Assembly (NCBI GenBank): GCA_030549495.1
Contig: JAUIRK010000109.1
Location: 79,501 to 143,500 of the forward strand
Origin: Nectonema munidae
Lineage: Eukaryota; Nematomorpha; Nectonematoida; Nectonematidae
Length of the DNA stretch: 64,000 nt
Direction of reading: 5' to 3'
A program made the translations under genes and the position numbers. Below are positions 44,291 to 55,224 of the stretch, piece by piece. Positions within the stretch are counted from its first letter, which is position 1, and each line of letters starts with the position of its first letter. The notes beneath the pieces were generated by a model. That model searched no databases. It was not told the DNA's origin and worked only from the letters and a program-made list of their open reading frames with translations.

Positions 44291-46577
44291 TTCTAAAAAA
44301 AAAGTTAATTCTAACCTACGATACTGCAAATACCATAAATAAGAAATTAGGGTTTAAGATTAAAGTATGATTTGTATATGAATTCAGAACAAATGATAAA
44401 AAAAACTTCGCAAAAGGTGTTTCGCCTACCTCACCTCTCTTTCCTGAAAGCACATAGGGAGAGTGTGGTCACGCCCTCATATCGGGCCGAATGTCATCGA
44501 AATATAAGTGCTTTTTCCTCTTTTATATAAATTTTTATAATATTTTCTGCTTTATAAAAAGTGCTAACTTATAGCTATAATCAAAATTTAATAATTTTTG
44601 TATTACCATATATTTTTTTCAAACAAACAAAGATATCACAAAAGCAGTAGCGTAGCCAGGATATTTGACAAGGGAGGGACGCTAAAATTTTGAGGTCGTC
44701 CAAATATTTCAGTTGAATTATCCAAAAAACTTCAAATAAAGAAAAACTATACAAAATACTTTCTCTCAAGGGAGCCAGAAAAGCCCTCACAGGGGTTTGC
44801 CCCCTCCCCTATTTTGACTACATTTGAGAAAAATGAGTTTTTTGTTCGTCTAAGATAAAAAGTTTTGAGGCAACAAATCTCTATTGAAAAAACTATAAAC
44901 AATTTTTGCACAATGTTATTTCTGCATATGTTTACGAGCTGGCTCTTTCGATTCAAGTTGGCCTATTTTGAGAAAAAGAAGTATTTGGTGACATTCCATA
45001 AGCTGAAAGTTTCTTTTTTTATTATGAATGGAGAAAGCATTATATCTTTCCATAATTCTTCCTTGGGCCATCATATGAGTCAACTTTTTCAAAAAATTTA
45101 GACTCGACTCTTTATACCCATTTTGTTTCAAGATTAAAAAGAAATAAGAGTGCATATATATTCGATTATTTTGATTTGATATCCGTTAATCAAGCATCCT
45201 ATTTTTTGTCATATCTTTGCGAATCAACTGTTCTTTGTGTGAAGAAAGTAAAAGGCCGTGATTTCTTCTTTGCCTTGCAAGCATACAAAATTTTTTTTTC
45301 ATGATTGTAGAGATAACGAGTATAGGAAACTTCTCTAGATTTTAAATTTTAATCATTTCAGGAAAGTCTCAAGAATTTTGTCTCATTGTTCCTGACATTG
45401 TGAGTCCATTTGACAAAAGAATTTCACATAGGTCGAAAGAAACAAAAAATCATCTAAATAAACTGATTTGATCAACTCATTTAGCTAACTTAGTAGGTAA
45501 CAACAAACTAGAAAAAAGCTCGCATCATATAAAGTACGTGCCAAGAAGTTCTCCGCGAAACTGGGCCATTTCCAAAATATATATTTATTTTCAAAAATCA
45601 AACTATTGGATCCAAAAAATATCAACGGAATTATAAAATTTGTTATAAATAAGAAAATTTTCTAAGAATCGACAGTCAGGCGGATTAGTGTTGAAGACAT
45701 TTTCTAGTTTTATAATTTCAAAAGATCAATAACCCTTTATTTAAAATTTTATTGAAAGATATACTACTGAATTAATGATAGTTAAAGTTATGTCAAAAAT
45801 ATATTTTGGGGAACAAAAAGTAATACAGCGTCTGAAGAACTCGGAAATCATGCAAATAAAACCTAAATCTCATTTTTCACAAGTTCTTCGAAAATGTGTA
45901 GGTTGCGTTAAAATAACCAATTTTCTAAATATTTTCCCCTTTCCTATTTCGTCCATGTTTTTTAATTTAAATTTACACATTAATTATTATTTTGATCTTT
46001 CGATTTGTATTAGTCCTAAATAATATAATTTTCAAATTTATAGTATGTGTGTGTGTAAAAGAGAAAAGGCATTATAAATTTTTTTGGAGATGAGTATCAA
46101 AGGAGGCGATCCGAAAGCACGTTGAAAAGAGAAAGTGTGATGTTTAGGACAGTTGTCTTAAGAGCTTCGCAATTTTAGGAAAATAGCATGTATCTTGACA
46201 AAATTGAAAATCGACCATGTTCCAATGAAAACTTTAGCTTATCCGTTAAAATTGCAATTATAATTTCACTAAAAAGGATAGGAAATCTGAAAATTTTCAA
46301 TCGGTCTGATTTATCAAGGCTGTCACAGATGTCAGTAAGTGAAGATTTAGTCACTATCAAGATAATTTATATTTTGAATTTGATTTGACCATCTTTTCCT
46401 TTGGTGTAAAAGAGAAAGTATTTCAGATTTCATGAAAAAAACAACTTCTGGGATTGGTTAACAAATATCCAGACGGAATCTCTCCTCATATCACCTGATA
46501 ATAAAAAAAATGTTACTGATAATTAATCAGATCAATAAGAAGGTTATGAGATCGGAAAAAATGTTAAGTATATAATA
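44291..46577. other. AT-rich spacer with a transposon-like end at 44,647
   Basis: CAGTAGCGTAGCCAGGATAT at 44,647 and the CCCTCACAGGGGTTTGCCCC segment near 44,790 look like DNA-transposon ends, but no paired terminus was found. 44,420-44,510 is GC-richer and unidentified. No gene was recognised on either strand. Confidence 0.35.
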
Positions 46578-46629
46578 GGTCTGGCAAGACGCGATAGGCA
46601 TGTTGTCTCCCACGTGGTCTTGTCAGACC
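46578..46629. repeat. 13-bp hairpin
   Basis: GGTCTGGCAAGAC (46,578-46,590) pairs with GTCTTGTCAGACC (46,617-46,629) with one mismatch and a 26-base loop. Function unknown. Confidence 0.5.
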
Positions 46630-46710
46630 ATTGAGAGCCAATGATTTCAAATAACCAGACAAGCAAACAATACATTTTGTATTAAATAAGCTAATATAGG
46701 AGCTGCATAC

Positions 46711-47760
46711 TAGTGATGTATCGGATATCCTCATTCGCTTCCACATATGCGAATCATCCGCAAACAAAATCACATCCGATTCGCATCCTCATTCGCGGAT
46801 TTTTATTATCTCAAAATCGGCATCCGCACTTTTTCTCTAATATCTCTCTTAAATTATTCCATTAAAACTATTCAAGCTTTAAGGCTCTCTCAAATAATAT
46901 AATATATCAATTCCACTGGAACTGTGCGTGCTCCATTTGAGAGATGTCGTCAAAATGAGTCGCACACGAGCAATTCACAACAGAGAGTTACGAAAAAGAG
47001 TAAAAGCTACATACGCCTGAGATGCATTCTGAAGAGAGAGAGAGATAAAGACAGAAACAGACATAAACAGAAGCACATTGTGCAAGTCATAGACAACACA
47101 ATGTTTAAAAATATAATGCCTAATGAAACTTTACTTGATCCAAGATTTAAAAGTAATTTTTTTACCGATTTTGAAGTAACAAATAAAGTGAAAAATTTTC
47201 TTTTAAAAATATATGTTGAGGATAAACTCGATAACAATGGCAATGAAAGTAGTGACAAGCTGCAAAAAATGAGGAAAAGTGCTGAATTCTATTTTAAATT
47301 CTAACAGTGAAGAAGAAAACGAGCAAGAAAATGAAGAATCAAAAAGAAAAAAGAATCAATGGCACAACTATTCAAAGCTTGGATTGGTGGAAAATGAAAG
47401 AACAATTTCTCTTTTTATCTAAGATTGCATGTTAATATCTCACTTGTCCTCCCAGCACTGTTCAAAGCGAACAGCTTTTCAGTAGGGCTGGAAATATTTA
47501 TAATGACAAAAGAAAAGGGCTACTAGGAGAAAAAGTTGAAAAACTTTTATTTATTAAAAAAAACTTATCCGTCTTAAACTATAATTATTGTAAATAAATG
47601 TTTTTATTTAGTGTGATTTATATTTTTCTTTATTGTTGAATTAAAAAAATAGAAAAATGAATGAAATTGAATAGTGAAAAAATTTGAAAACATGTAATTT
47701 TTGAAACATTTAATATCCGCATCCACGGATCTAAAAAAAATTCACATCCGATACATCTTA
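46711..47760 (+). mobile_element. hAT element, 1.05 kb, with perfect target duplication
   Basis: CTGCATAC flanks both sides (46,703-46,710 and 47,761-47,768). The ends are TAGTGATGTATCGGATATCC and, inverted, TAAGATGTATCGGATGTGAA; several ATCCGCATCC / GCGGAT boxes lie near each end. Plus-strand transposase remains: MFKNIMPNETLLDPRFKSNF in a 126-codon frame (46,924-47,304), and the dimerisation tail LFSRAGNIYNDKRKGLLGEK with VEKLLFIKKNL near 47,482-47,580. The core with the catalytic residues is missing, so this is an internally deleted, non-autonomous copy of fairly recent insertion. The ends resemble those of the relic at 3750-4874. Confidence 0.92.
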
Positions 47761-47768
47761 CTGCATAC

Positions 47769-48446
47769 TTTATTCTGAAAAGAGACAGCGGGCAATAGCC
47801 CAATGCCATCCCTTCTCTTGAATACGCCTCTGTATATATGAGTGCAAGTATTAGGGGTGGATCAAATGAATGTGTATTTGAATTGAATTTTAATATAAAT
47901 TGGGCGTATTTGTACTTCGTGTACATTCAGATTCAGGAATAAAAGAAAAACTTTTCCGTAGAAAAAGAGAGATGCATGATTTATGAGTTTATGACTTTGA
48001 AAGTCAAATCTGAAGTTTTTTTCATCTTTTCTTCTCCATATGTGTCCTGGTTTATAAAAGGTGTTCTTTGAAGCTAATTTTTAAATAGAGGTTTTTTTAT
48101 CGATAAAAAATTGTACATAAGGGCGTTCTTGGAAATCCCCCTCCAAATTAATTTTTAAAAGGGGTTTTATAGATAATATTCTTATAAATTATATAGTAGT
48201 GAATTTTTGGCATTTAAGTGAGACTTTTGGCTATGAGCAAAGAATTCGCAATGCAATAAGGATTGAAAATCGACAACCTGGTGATCAACTTGTTATGTAC
48301 AACCTGATGGTTAACACGAAAAAACATTTTTATAAGGCTTGCATTTGATCACGGCTAAACGAAATTACTTAAATTTGATTTATATATGAAATAGGAAAAC
48401 AGGACTTTGTCGAGTTTGAAAGAAAAAAGAGGCACATTAGAATAAT
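47769..48446. other. spacer, nothing recognised
   Basis: AT-rich; no gene or element end identified. Confidence 0.45.
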
Positions 48447-48452
48447 TTTATT
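48447..48452 (-). terminator. poly(A) signal of the membrane-protein gene
   Basis: AATAAA on the minus strand, 125 bases beyond the stop of the exon at 48,578-48,738. Confidence 0.55.
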
Positions 48453-48577
48453 GAAATGTCAGTTTAGAAAAATCATTACATAAATTTCAAGGAAAAAGAT
48501 AAAAACTTGAAAAAGTTTGATAAAAACAAACCATGGTTGTTATTATGCATTTGCAGAATGGGAGATCAGAAATGGGA

Positions 48578-48738
48578 TCATTCTTTATCCGAAGCGCGTG
48601 TAGCAACAGAATCCATATGTTCCTGCCATTTGTTGCCCAAAAAAAGAAAACCACCGATAGCCATCAAACCGAAAAGGGCTTTGACATATGGGTTGTCAGA
48701 TAAAAAGACTCGAGAAGTTGCAATTAAAAGAGTAGATC
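48578..48738 (-). CDS. small membrane protein, last exon
   Basis: The minus-strand acceptor ATATTTCCAG precedes 48,738. The exon begins with two bases completing a glycine codon, then STLLIATSRVFLSDNPYVKA, LFGLMAIGGFLFLGNKWQEH, and MDSVATRASDKE before TGA (48,578-48,580). One hydrophobic stretch (ALFGLMAIGGFLFLG) is a likely membrane segment, with a polar tail after it. The frame, acceptor, stop and AATAAA are mutually consistent. The opposite strand is also open here (48,507-48,815), but it lacks such support. I do not recognise the family. The phase fits the exon at 52,100-52,260. Confidence 0.5.
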
Positions 48739-49744
48739 CTGGAAATATTTTTAAAATGAAGTTATTAAATAATTTATGTATGATACAGAAACAAAATTTA
48801 CAAAGTAAAACTTAAGGAAATTAAATAAGATAAAAATTACCAACATTTTGCAAATTACAAAATAAAAAAACTATTTTCACATTTTAGAATTTAAATTAGG
48901 TATATCAAATAATCCAAAAGTGTTATAAAGTCTTTAAAAAAAGAAACTTTTCGGCTTACTCACTTATTGATTTTTTATCCGAAAAAAAAGGTTATTTATT
49001 CATTAAAGGAAACAAGTTTTCCACTATGACAAATGGTGTAGGAGCTTACATGTACAAGATCTTTAAACACGATACATCTGTAATTATCCGTAGTCCGTAC
49101 TAGATCATACGACAGTGACTCTTAATCGTTATTAAAATGATACAAAATAAAAAAGATTTATTCTGCTTAGTATTTATTCAAGATTGAGAAAAATTTATTA
49201 GAAAAACATTATACTGACCCCAAAAAAGTAAACTCTTTCTTTAAATATATCTCAAAATGAAAAAAAAATATATTCTACATTTGCTATATGAAATATAGAA
49301 AAAAGCATATAAATTCATCAGGTTATTTATGAGTATTTTTTGGAACTAGATAAAAGTTGACTGACCTTACAAAAAACAGATTTTGCAAAAAGAAAAACAT
49401 AATTTTTTGTAAAACCTGGCCTATGTTCAGCACAAAGAATATAGCTTTCCTTTGATACCATTTTCAATAAAATTGCTCACCCGCCCCAATATGATTTCAC
49501 TCCCCGCCCAATAATTTTCAATTTTCTTAATTATATATCTTTTTTTATAGTATTTAGTAGACGTGTTTGTCTTCTGAGTAGATTTCCCATATTACCTTTC
49601 TTGTTTTAAGGTTAAGTCTAAGAATGAATATTTAAATATTTTTTGTATATTTGAGCTATATTTGATCAGAGGCAGTAATGTAGCTAGTCATTTGAATAAG
49701 AGCCCATCCATTTTTGAGCGAGGCGAATATCTTTATAGCACATA
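48739..49744. other. AT-rich spacer (probable intron of the minus-strand gene)
   Basis: No feature recognised except a possible transposon-like CAGTAATGTAGCTAG near 49,674. Confidence 0.4.
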
Positions 49745-50340
49745 AGTATATAAGAACTCTATAATTTAAAGCTTAAAATGTTTATCCCTATTAATTACTT
49801 TAACCAAGCCCGTCGATAGGTGGCAAGGGAGCTGGACCCCTGCGATTTATTTTGCCCATCTGAAACTCCTTTGAAATATATAAATGTATACACTTTCTTA
49901 TATTCCCGGCCCCATTAAAATAAGTTTTGCCCCCCTACCCCTACGGTACTTGAAGTGGGCGACGGGGCTAATTTAAACAATCAAGTCTTTTATTCAAATC
50001 AAATATATAGCATCTTTATCCTTAAATATTCGTTTTATTTAATGTCTTCGTTTTTTTTTTCAAGATTTCTTAGAATAGCTGCAATGTTTTTACACTTTGC
50101 TTAAAATTTTTATAAAATAATTTCATTTTTATAACTAAGGGAATGGAATAGCTAATTTATATAAATTTAAAGTTTGTAGAATATTTATTCCAAAAATTTA
50201 AAACCTTCAATTTCTATTTAAAATGGCCAAATTTAAATTCACGGCTAAATACCTATCAATTCATAGACAAATATCCTAAATAAATTTTCAAACAATTGAC
50301 TTTACTGCCTGAATATATGTGTAGGTAGAATATGAAGATT
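49745..50340. repeat. dispersed repeat, interrupted by a small MITE
   Basis: 49,745-49,804 and about 49,976-50,340 match 57,385-57,745 in the same orientation (shared strings such as CATATAAATTTAA, TTCTATTTAAAA and CTAAATAC.T.TCAATTCA). The interval 49,805-49,975 is absent there and has inverted ends AGCCCGTCG and AGCCCCGTCG, so it is a later insertion of a roughly 160-bp MITE. Confidence 0.55.
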
Positions 50341-50420
50341 ATATAAGATGATTCTTTGTTTTTCTGTGTCACTAATCAAGCTTAGTAACATTTAGTTGCT
50401 AAAAATTTTAAAATTTAATT

Positions 50421-50590
50421 TTAAGGAACAATGCATTCCAGTACAGAGTAATCAATCCACCTAACCAATTCATTTGATATGAACCAAGCTTGCTGACAAT
50501 TAGTGAGGAGAGGCTGAGAAATATCTTTTAGCTCCTCATCAATTTTGCATCGGATAGTGGGGTTGTCGAATAATCGGCTGTCGACTGAAT
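50421..50590 (-). other. open minus-strand segment, unidentified
   Basis: About 55 codons are open to a TAA at 50,421: RLFDNPTIRCKIDEELKDIS, LLTNCQQAWFISNELVRWID, YSVLECIVP. The composition is protein-like and the frame is free of stops in AT-rich DNA, but no start, splice site or family was recognised. It may be an exon or a transposon fragment. Confidence 0.2.
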
Positions 50591-50624
50591 GAGGTCGACT
50601 GTATTACCAATGAGTGCTCTAATA

Positions 50625-50880
50625 GAACCCTTTCCATATGTTCTTTAGAAGACAAATGCATGTTTAACCTTGGAACACCAAATATAAAATCGATTTAACT
50701 AAAAATTCAGCTCCCTAAGGTTTACAAAAGAGATCATTTTTATTCATGGTATAAAACCTTCACTTGGTTAGAGTATAGCATATCTTATAGACTATACAGG
50801 TAGACTATGACAATACGTTTCGGGTAAATGGCAATAAGGAGAGATAAAGACTTAATTACATTGGATGGAAGAGTTGTTCC
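50625..50880. repeat. dispersed repeat, inverted partner at 56,575-56,745
   Basis: The reverse complement contains ATGATCTCTTTTGTAAACCT, TATATTTGGTGTTC and ACATATGGAAAGGGTT, which reappear in order at 56,622-56,745. The flanking TAAGTCTTTAT also matches. The copies are about 6 kb apart in opposite orientation. Confidence 0.65.
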
Positions 50881-50884
50881 CAAA

Positions 50885-51367
50885 CTTTCTAAAAATGTTC
50901 GGCGTAGCGGTCTCTCTATAATTTTTTAATAGCTAGAGGTCTCATTTAAAAAAATAAACAATACATAAACTACTGTACTAAAAAATAGACACCATTGTAT
51001 ATTCAAAAATTATCTGAAGAATCCAAATCTCAATGGGATGGATGGCATCTGCTTTGTCGAAATTTGGCTGTTTGGTCAATGCAACTTTTATATCATAACT
51101 CACCTCCTATCTGCTTTGGGATTTGGTGATAAATTGATAGCATTTTTCAAAATTTTTGTAGATTAAGAAAATAAAGAGAAATTTCTTGGCATGCTACACG
51201 GTGTTTTATGGCCTCCAGGACATTTTTATTAATGAAAATCTTGTTTTCATCAACAAATATGTTCAATCGAAAAATTTTTTCTTCTCAAGAATGCTAAAAT
51301 TCGAGCTTCATTTCAAAGCTGCCATTTTTTTAATACAATGAAGTACTCTTATTTCTTTTCCTTGCAG
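50885..51367. other. hAT-like end and AT-rich spacer
   Basis: GTTCCCAAACTTTCTAAAAA at 50,885 followed by GCGTAGCGGTC resembles a Charlie-type hAT terminus, without a partner. Otherwise nothing was recognised. Confidence 0.35.
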
Positions 51368-52065
51368 CACAATGTTAAAGAAATTCATATATCCAAATGT
51401 TCACTAAAAATGACAGAAATATACGAAAACGGGCATCAGAAAATTCTACATGCATGTCTGGTTTGCCTTCCAGAAATTGATGGATTTCTTTGCATTGTAT
51501 CGCTTGAAAATTTTCCTTTGGAAAGCCACCTCAAGTTTGGGTGAAGCAAGAGTTTTTCAAAATAAAAAATTGTCTACAAGGTTCTGGTCATATATATATT
51601 GCACCTAAACGCAAGGCTGAGACAAGTTTACAGCATCCATCGTTGTACTCAATTCAAAGACTAACTTATTTATTCTTTTTAAATGTGACTTATTGGCAAA
51701 ATGGCAAATGCCCCAATATGGGTGCAATATTTTACGCAAACGATTCATTCCGTGTTCCCTTTTCGATGCCCATGAAACTTCCTTGTGGGAACGCGAATTC
51801 CAGTTTCAAAACCATTGAGCTAGAAGGTGATGATGCAATCAGAATTACAAACAAGGTCATTTTATTTGATAAAAGTAGTGCAGCTATGGTGGGATTGAAG
51901 GCTTACAATGCTAATATAATGTCGGGTATTAATGATGGGTATTATGATAATTTTGTAAATTCTTTTGTAATCAATTTTGAAAATTATACAAAAAATTCGC
52001 CCCCCCCCCCTCATTTTGAGAAGGTGGGTCTCTGTCTACTCCTAAACAATGTTATGATGATTTGA
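51368..52065 (+). CDS. unidentified coding-like segment, one frame change
   Basis: It is preceded by a strong acceptor-like TTTCTTTTCCTTGCAG. Frame 1 (to 51,544) reads CSLKMTEIYENGHQKILHAC, LVCLPEIDGFLCIVSLENF. A second frame open from 51,508 reads KPPQVWVKQEFFKIKN, GSGHIYIAPKRKAETSLQHP, MGAIFYANDSFRVPFSMPMK, FKTIELEGDDAIRITNKVIL and AAMVGLKAYNANIM. The two overlap around 51,510-51,540, as if one indel separates them. The composition looks like a real soluble protein, not low-complexity DNA. No family was recognised; it may be an exon of a host gene, a pseudogene or part of an element. From about 51,990 the frame is low-complexity. Confidence 0.4.
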
Positions 52066-52099
52066 TGCTGATAAACAAGTATAATTATAATGAGATTAC

Positions 52100-52260
52100 C
52101 AAAGTTGAAAGTGAGAGACTGGAACGCTGCAAAAGCAACTCTGTTAAACTTTTTCTTTGCTGTCTTTATGTGCGGCGCGCGATAGAAATTCACTCCAAAG
52201 CCAATAAGAGATGAACTCAGAAAAAAATTGGTCAAAACCAAGTGGTTTGTAGGAGAAACG
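52100..52260 (-). CDS. small membrane protein, penultimate exon
   Basis: The minus-strand acceptor TTACTTTAAG precedes 52,260 and the donor GTAATC follows 52,100. The exon encodes VSPTNHLVLTNFFLSSSLIG, FGVNFYRAPHIKTAKKKFNR and VAFAAFQSLTFNF. It ends with the first base of a codon; with the two bases at the start of the 48,578-48,738 exon this gives a glycine, so the splice is phase-perfect. A hydrophobic stretch (LVLTNFFLSSSLIGFGV) is a second likely membrane segment. A basic KTAKKKF follows. LTN-x-LS-x-L-x-GFG recalls Mpv17-type proteins, but the rest does not, so no family is assigned. Upstream exons were not found with confidence. Confidence 0.4.
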
Positions 52261-52329
52261 CTTAAAGTAAAAATCTCATCATTTATCCTTGAAAAACAAT
52301 TACATATTTTATACTCGTATAAGACCATC

Positions 52330-52929
52330 TACGTAGTCGGAGCGTGGGTTATGTTAATAGCATTCCAGTAGAACTAAGTATGCCCCTTAACGAATAAAAG
52401 TTGATGCAAATTTTCCTATGCTTTGCTTTGATTTAGTGAAATATTCACGAATCTCCATCCTCGGAATAAAAGGTTGAATACTTGAAGATTTCGTTTTTTA
52501 TATTCTTAATAATCCTTTTTTCAAACAACTCGGGCTTCAAAATGGCATGGAAGTAACCAAGTTATAGAAGACAACCCAGGGTACTTTTAGTGTATTTATT
52601 AATTAAATGAGTAATGAAGCGAATTTAAATTTTTAAATAAGGACAACTTTCATTGTAAATAAAATAAATGCATCGCATTTTGCACTCTTGAAATTATTAA
52701 TTATTATTATTTATCAGCCATGATTATCATCATTCGTCAAAGAGAAATCGTAATCATACTTTTTCAAGGGCCCCATCTTTATGTTCCTACAAAAATCGAG
52801 TTCCACATATTGAAATAGCGTTTTTATTTGATCAAAGCTCATCTAGAACAGTGTACATTTCTTCCTTGGATCTTCAACACAATCGGAGATGTGAATATTT
52901 AGATTCACGAAGACGACATTATTAAACTG
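52330..52929. other. spacer, nothing certain
   Basis: On the minus strand a short open frame MEIREYFTKSKQSIGKFAST near 52,455 could be an amino-terminal exon of the membrane-protein gene, but its splice phase does not fit. Otherwise AT-rich. Confidence 0.25.
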
Positions 52930-53184
52930 TTATTCCAAGTCAAGGTATCTTCTTATTTTGTGCCAAATTTGAAGATAAAAAGGAGTTACAAAAGGCCTTT
53001 GAACAAAATTCAAATACCAAATAAAGTTTATGTTAAAAACACCAATATTCGTAAGCTTATAATTAGAAGTATTCCAATTTTTCTGTATAATGAAAAAGTT
53101 GATAAGTTATTGGAACAAAATTCTTTAATGGTAAATGAGCTTAAAATTGTAAATAAATTTGAATCTAAAAATAATTTTTTTTAA
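52930..53184 (+). pseudogene. retroelement ORF1/gag-like fossil, left part
   Basis: An open segment with NLKIKRSYKRPLNKIQIPNK, NIRKLIIRSIPIFLYNEKVD and LLEQNSLMVNELKI resembles the region before the zinc knuckles in gag-like ORF1 proteins of retroelements. A right part with zinc knuckles lies at 55,225-55,545. It is a fossil, separated from its partner by copy B of the unclassified family. LINE or LTR origin cannot be decided. Confidence 0.35.
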
Positions 53185-53394
53185 CTTAATCATATCTTAA
53201 CAAATCCGAATTAAAAAAGTCTTTTCTAACAATGACACAAAATTTTTTTTTTGTTCCTGATTTTATATAATTTTTTTTGTGTTTTTTAAGTTTCAAAAAA
53301 ACAAAAAATGACTATAAAGTCTCTATCAATTTGGGTTTTAAAAAATATAGGCTTACAATTAAATCGCACAACTTTGCAGTGAATCATTTATATA

Positions 53395-54941
53395 TTACTT
53401 CGATTATTAAGTATTGGAGATCAAGAAAAACTCTGGGCTCCTCATTTTTGCTGTGAACACTGCAAAAAGACTCTAGAAGGCTGGCTAAGAGGTGAAAAGA
53501 GGCCAATGAAATTCTCTCCCTGGGATTTGGCTAGAACCTACTGATCACCTTTCAAACTGTTACTTTTGCAGGGTGGATGTTAGCATCAAAAGAAAAGGAA
53601 CGAGTGGTACTTCTATAGAATATCCCATCTTCTATTGCTCCAATTCCTCATTCTTCAAATTACCCTCCCCCTGTGGCACCAACTTCAGCTAAAGCAACAG
53701 ATACATATAGTATAACAAGTGGAGAACCAAATGAATCTGAGACTGAAGAATTCTTACCTGAAACTACAGAAAAATATCTTCATTTTCCCAATCAAAAAGA
53801 AATAAATGACTTGATACGAGATATGGGTCTCACGAAAGCCAATTCCGAACTCTTTATATCAAGAATGAAAGAAAGGAATTTAGTACAGAAAGAGGTGGAG
53901 GTTACAAGTCAGAGACTTAGACATAAACCTTATTCTGATTTTTATACTTTAAAAGATGGACATTGCTTCTGTCACGATGTGCCTGGGCTTTTCCAAGCTA
54001 TTGAAATTCCTTTTGTTCCCAATGAATGGCGTTTGTTCATAGACAGCTCTACCACAAGCTTAAAATCAGTTCTTTTGCATAACGGCAATAAACATCCAAC
54101 ATTGCCGTTAGCCCACTCAGTATTTTTGAAAGAAGACTACTACAGTGTTAAAGTACTTCTTGAAGTTCTTCAATACAAAAAATACAAGTGGGAAGTCATT
54201 GGAGACTTTAAAATGGTAGCTTTTTTATTAGATCTTCAAGGAGGCTTCATAAAATTTCAGTGTTTTTTATGCTGCTGGGACAGTAGAGCTACCACTCAGC
54301 ATTCCAAAGAAAAAATTGGGAAATGAGGAAAGACTATGTAGTTGGGATAAGAAATGTGATGTGGGAGCCACTTGTTGATCCTCAACTTGTCCTTATGCCC
54401 CCTTTACACATTAAGCTAGGCTTAATGAAGCAATTTGTTAAAGGTTTAGATCCCGATTCAGAAGCTTTTACGTACCTAAAAACCCTTTTCCCAAAGCTTT
54501 CTGAAGCAAAAATAAAAGGTGGTATTTTTGTAGGTCCTCAAATAAAGAGAGTGTTTCAGTCTACAGACTTTACAAATAAACTTTCTGAAAGTGAAAAAAT
54601 GGCATGGAACTGCTTTAAAGCAGTCGTCAATAGCTTTCTTGGAAACAGGAGAGCTGAAAACTACCAACAGCTTGTTCAAAATATGGTAGAAGCTTTTGGT
54701 GTCATGGGGTGCAGAATGTCTAAAGCTTCATATGTTGGACGCTCATCTTGATAAGTCTAAGGATAATATGGGTGCTTACTCAGAAGAGCAAGGTGAGCGA
54801 TTTCACCAAGATGTTAAAGAAATAGAGCACAGATATCAGGGCCGCTATGATGAAAATATGATGGGTGATTACATCTGGATATTGGTTCGAGAAGACAGTG
54901 CAACATACAAACGCCAATCTAAGAGATCTCATCATTTTTAA
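53395..54941 (+). pseudogene. copy B of the unclassified zinc/acidic protein family
   Basis: It starts within the cysteine block (GDQEKLWAPHFCCEHCKKTL, later IWLEPTDHLSNCYFCRVDV). The central frame 53,673-54,326 has LIRDMGLTKANSELFISRMK, NEWRLFIDSSTTSLKSVLLH, NGNKHPTLPLAHSVFLKEDY, YKWEVIGDFKMVAFLLDLQG and CFLCCWDSRA. 54,323-54,751 has PLHIKLGLMKQFVKGLDPDS, KIKGGIFVGPQIKRVF and ESEKMAWNCFKAVVNSFLGN. The end 54,696-54,941 has LKLHMLDAHLDKSKDNMGAY, SEEQGERFHQDVKEIEHRYQ and a basic tail RQSKRSHHF. There are only a few frame changes, so it is better preserved than copy A. The two differ by roughly half of their residues by eye, so they are distinct lineages, not recent duplicates. Confidence 0.8.
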
Positions 54942-55224
54942 GATTTAATAAATTGTTTGAAAACTTAAATTTATAAATAAGTTTATTATGCATTTATCTA
55001 TTATAAATATATTTATTTTAATTTCATAATTTTTATTGTATTATGTATGATTAAAAAAAATTTATATCTTGTACCTATAGATTATTCAAAATATACCTAT
55101 GATAAAATTAACGTTTTTCATTGTCCTGATCGCAAACCCAAATATCTAACAAAATAGTAGCCATTTTTTTTACCAGTCAAACAATAGAAACCAGGAAATC
55201 ACACTTAGAAGCTGGGAACAAAAA
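54942..55224. other. AT-rich flank of copy B
   Basis: No terminal repeat or gene was recognised. Confidence 0.4.

Noticed and set aside
48507-48815. Plus-strand 102-codon open frame
   Set aside because: It overlaps a minus-strand exon that has splice, stop and poly(A) support; the plus frame has none of these.
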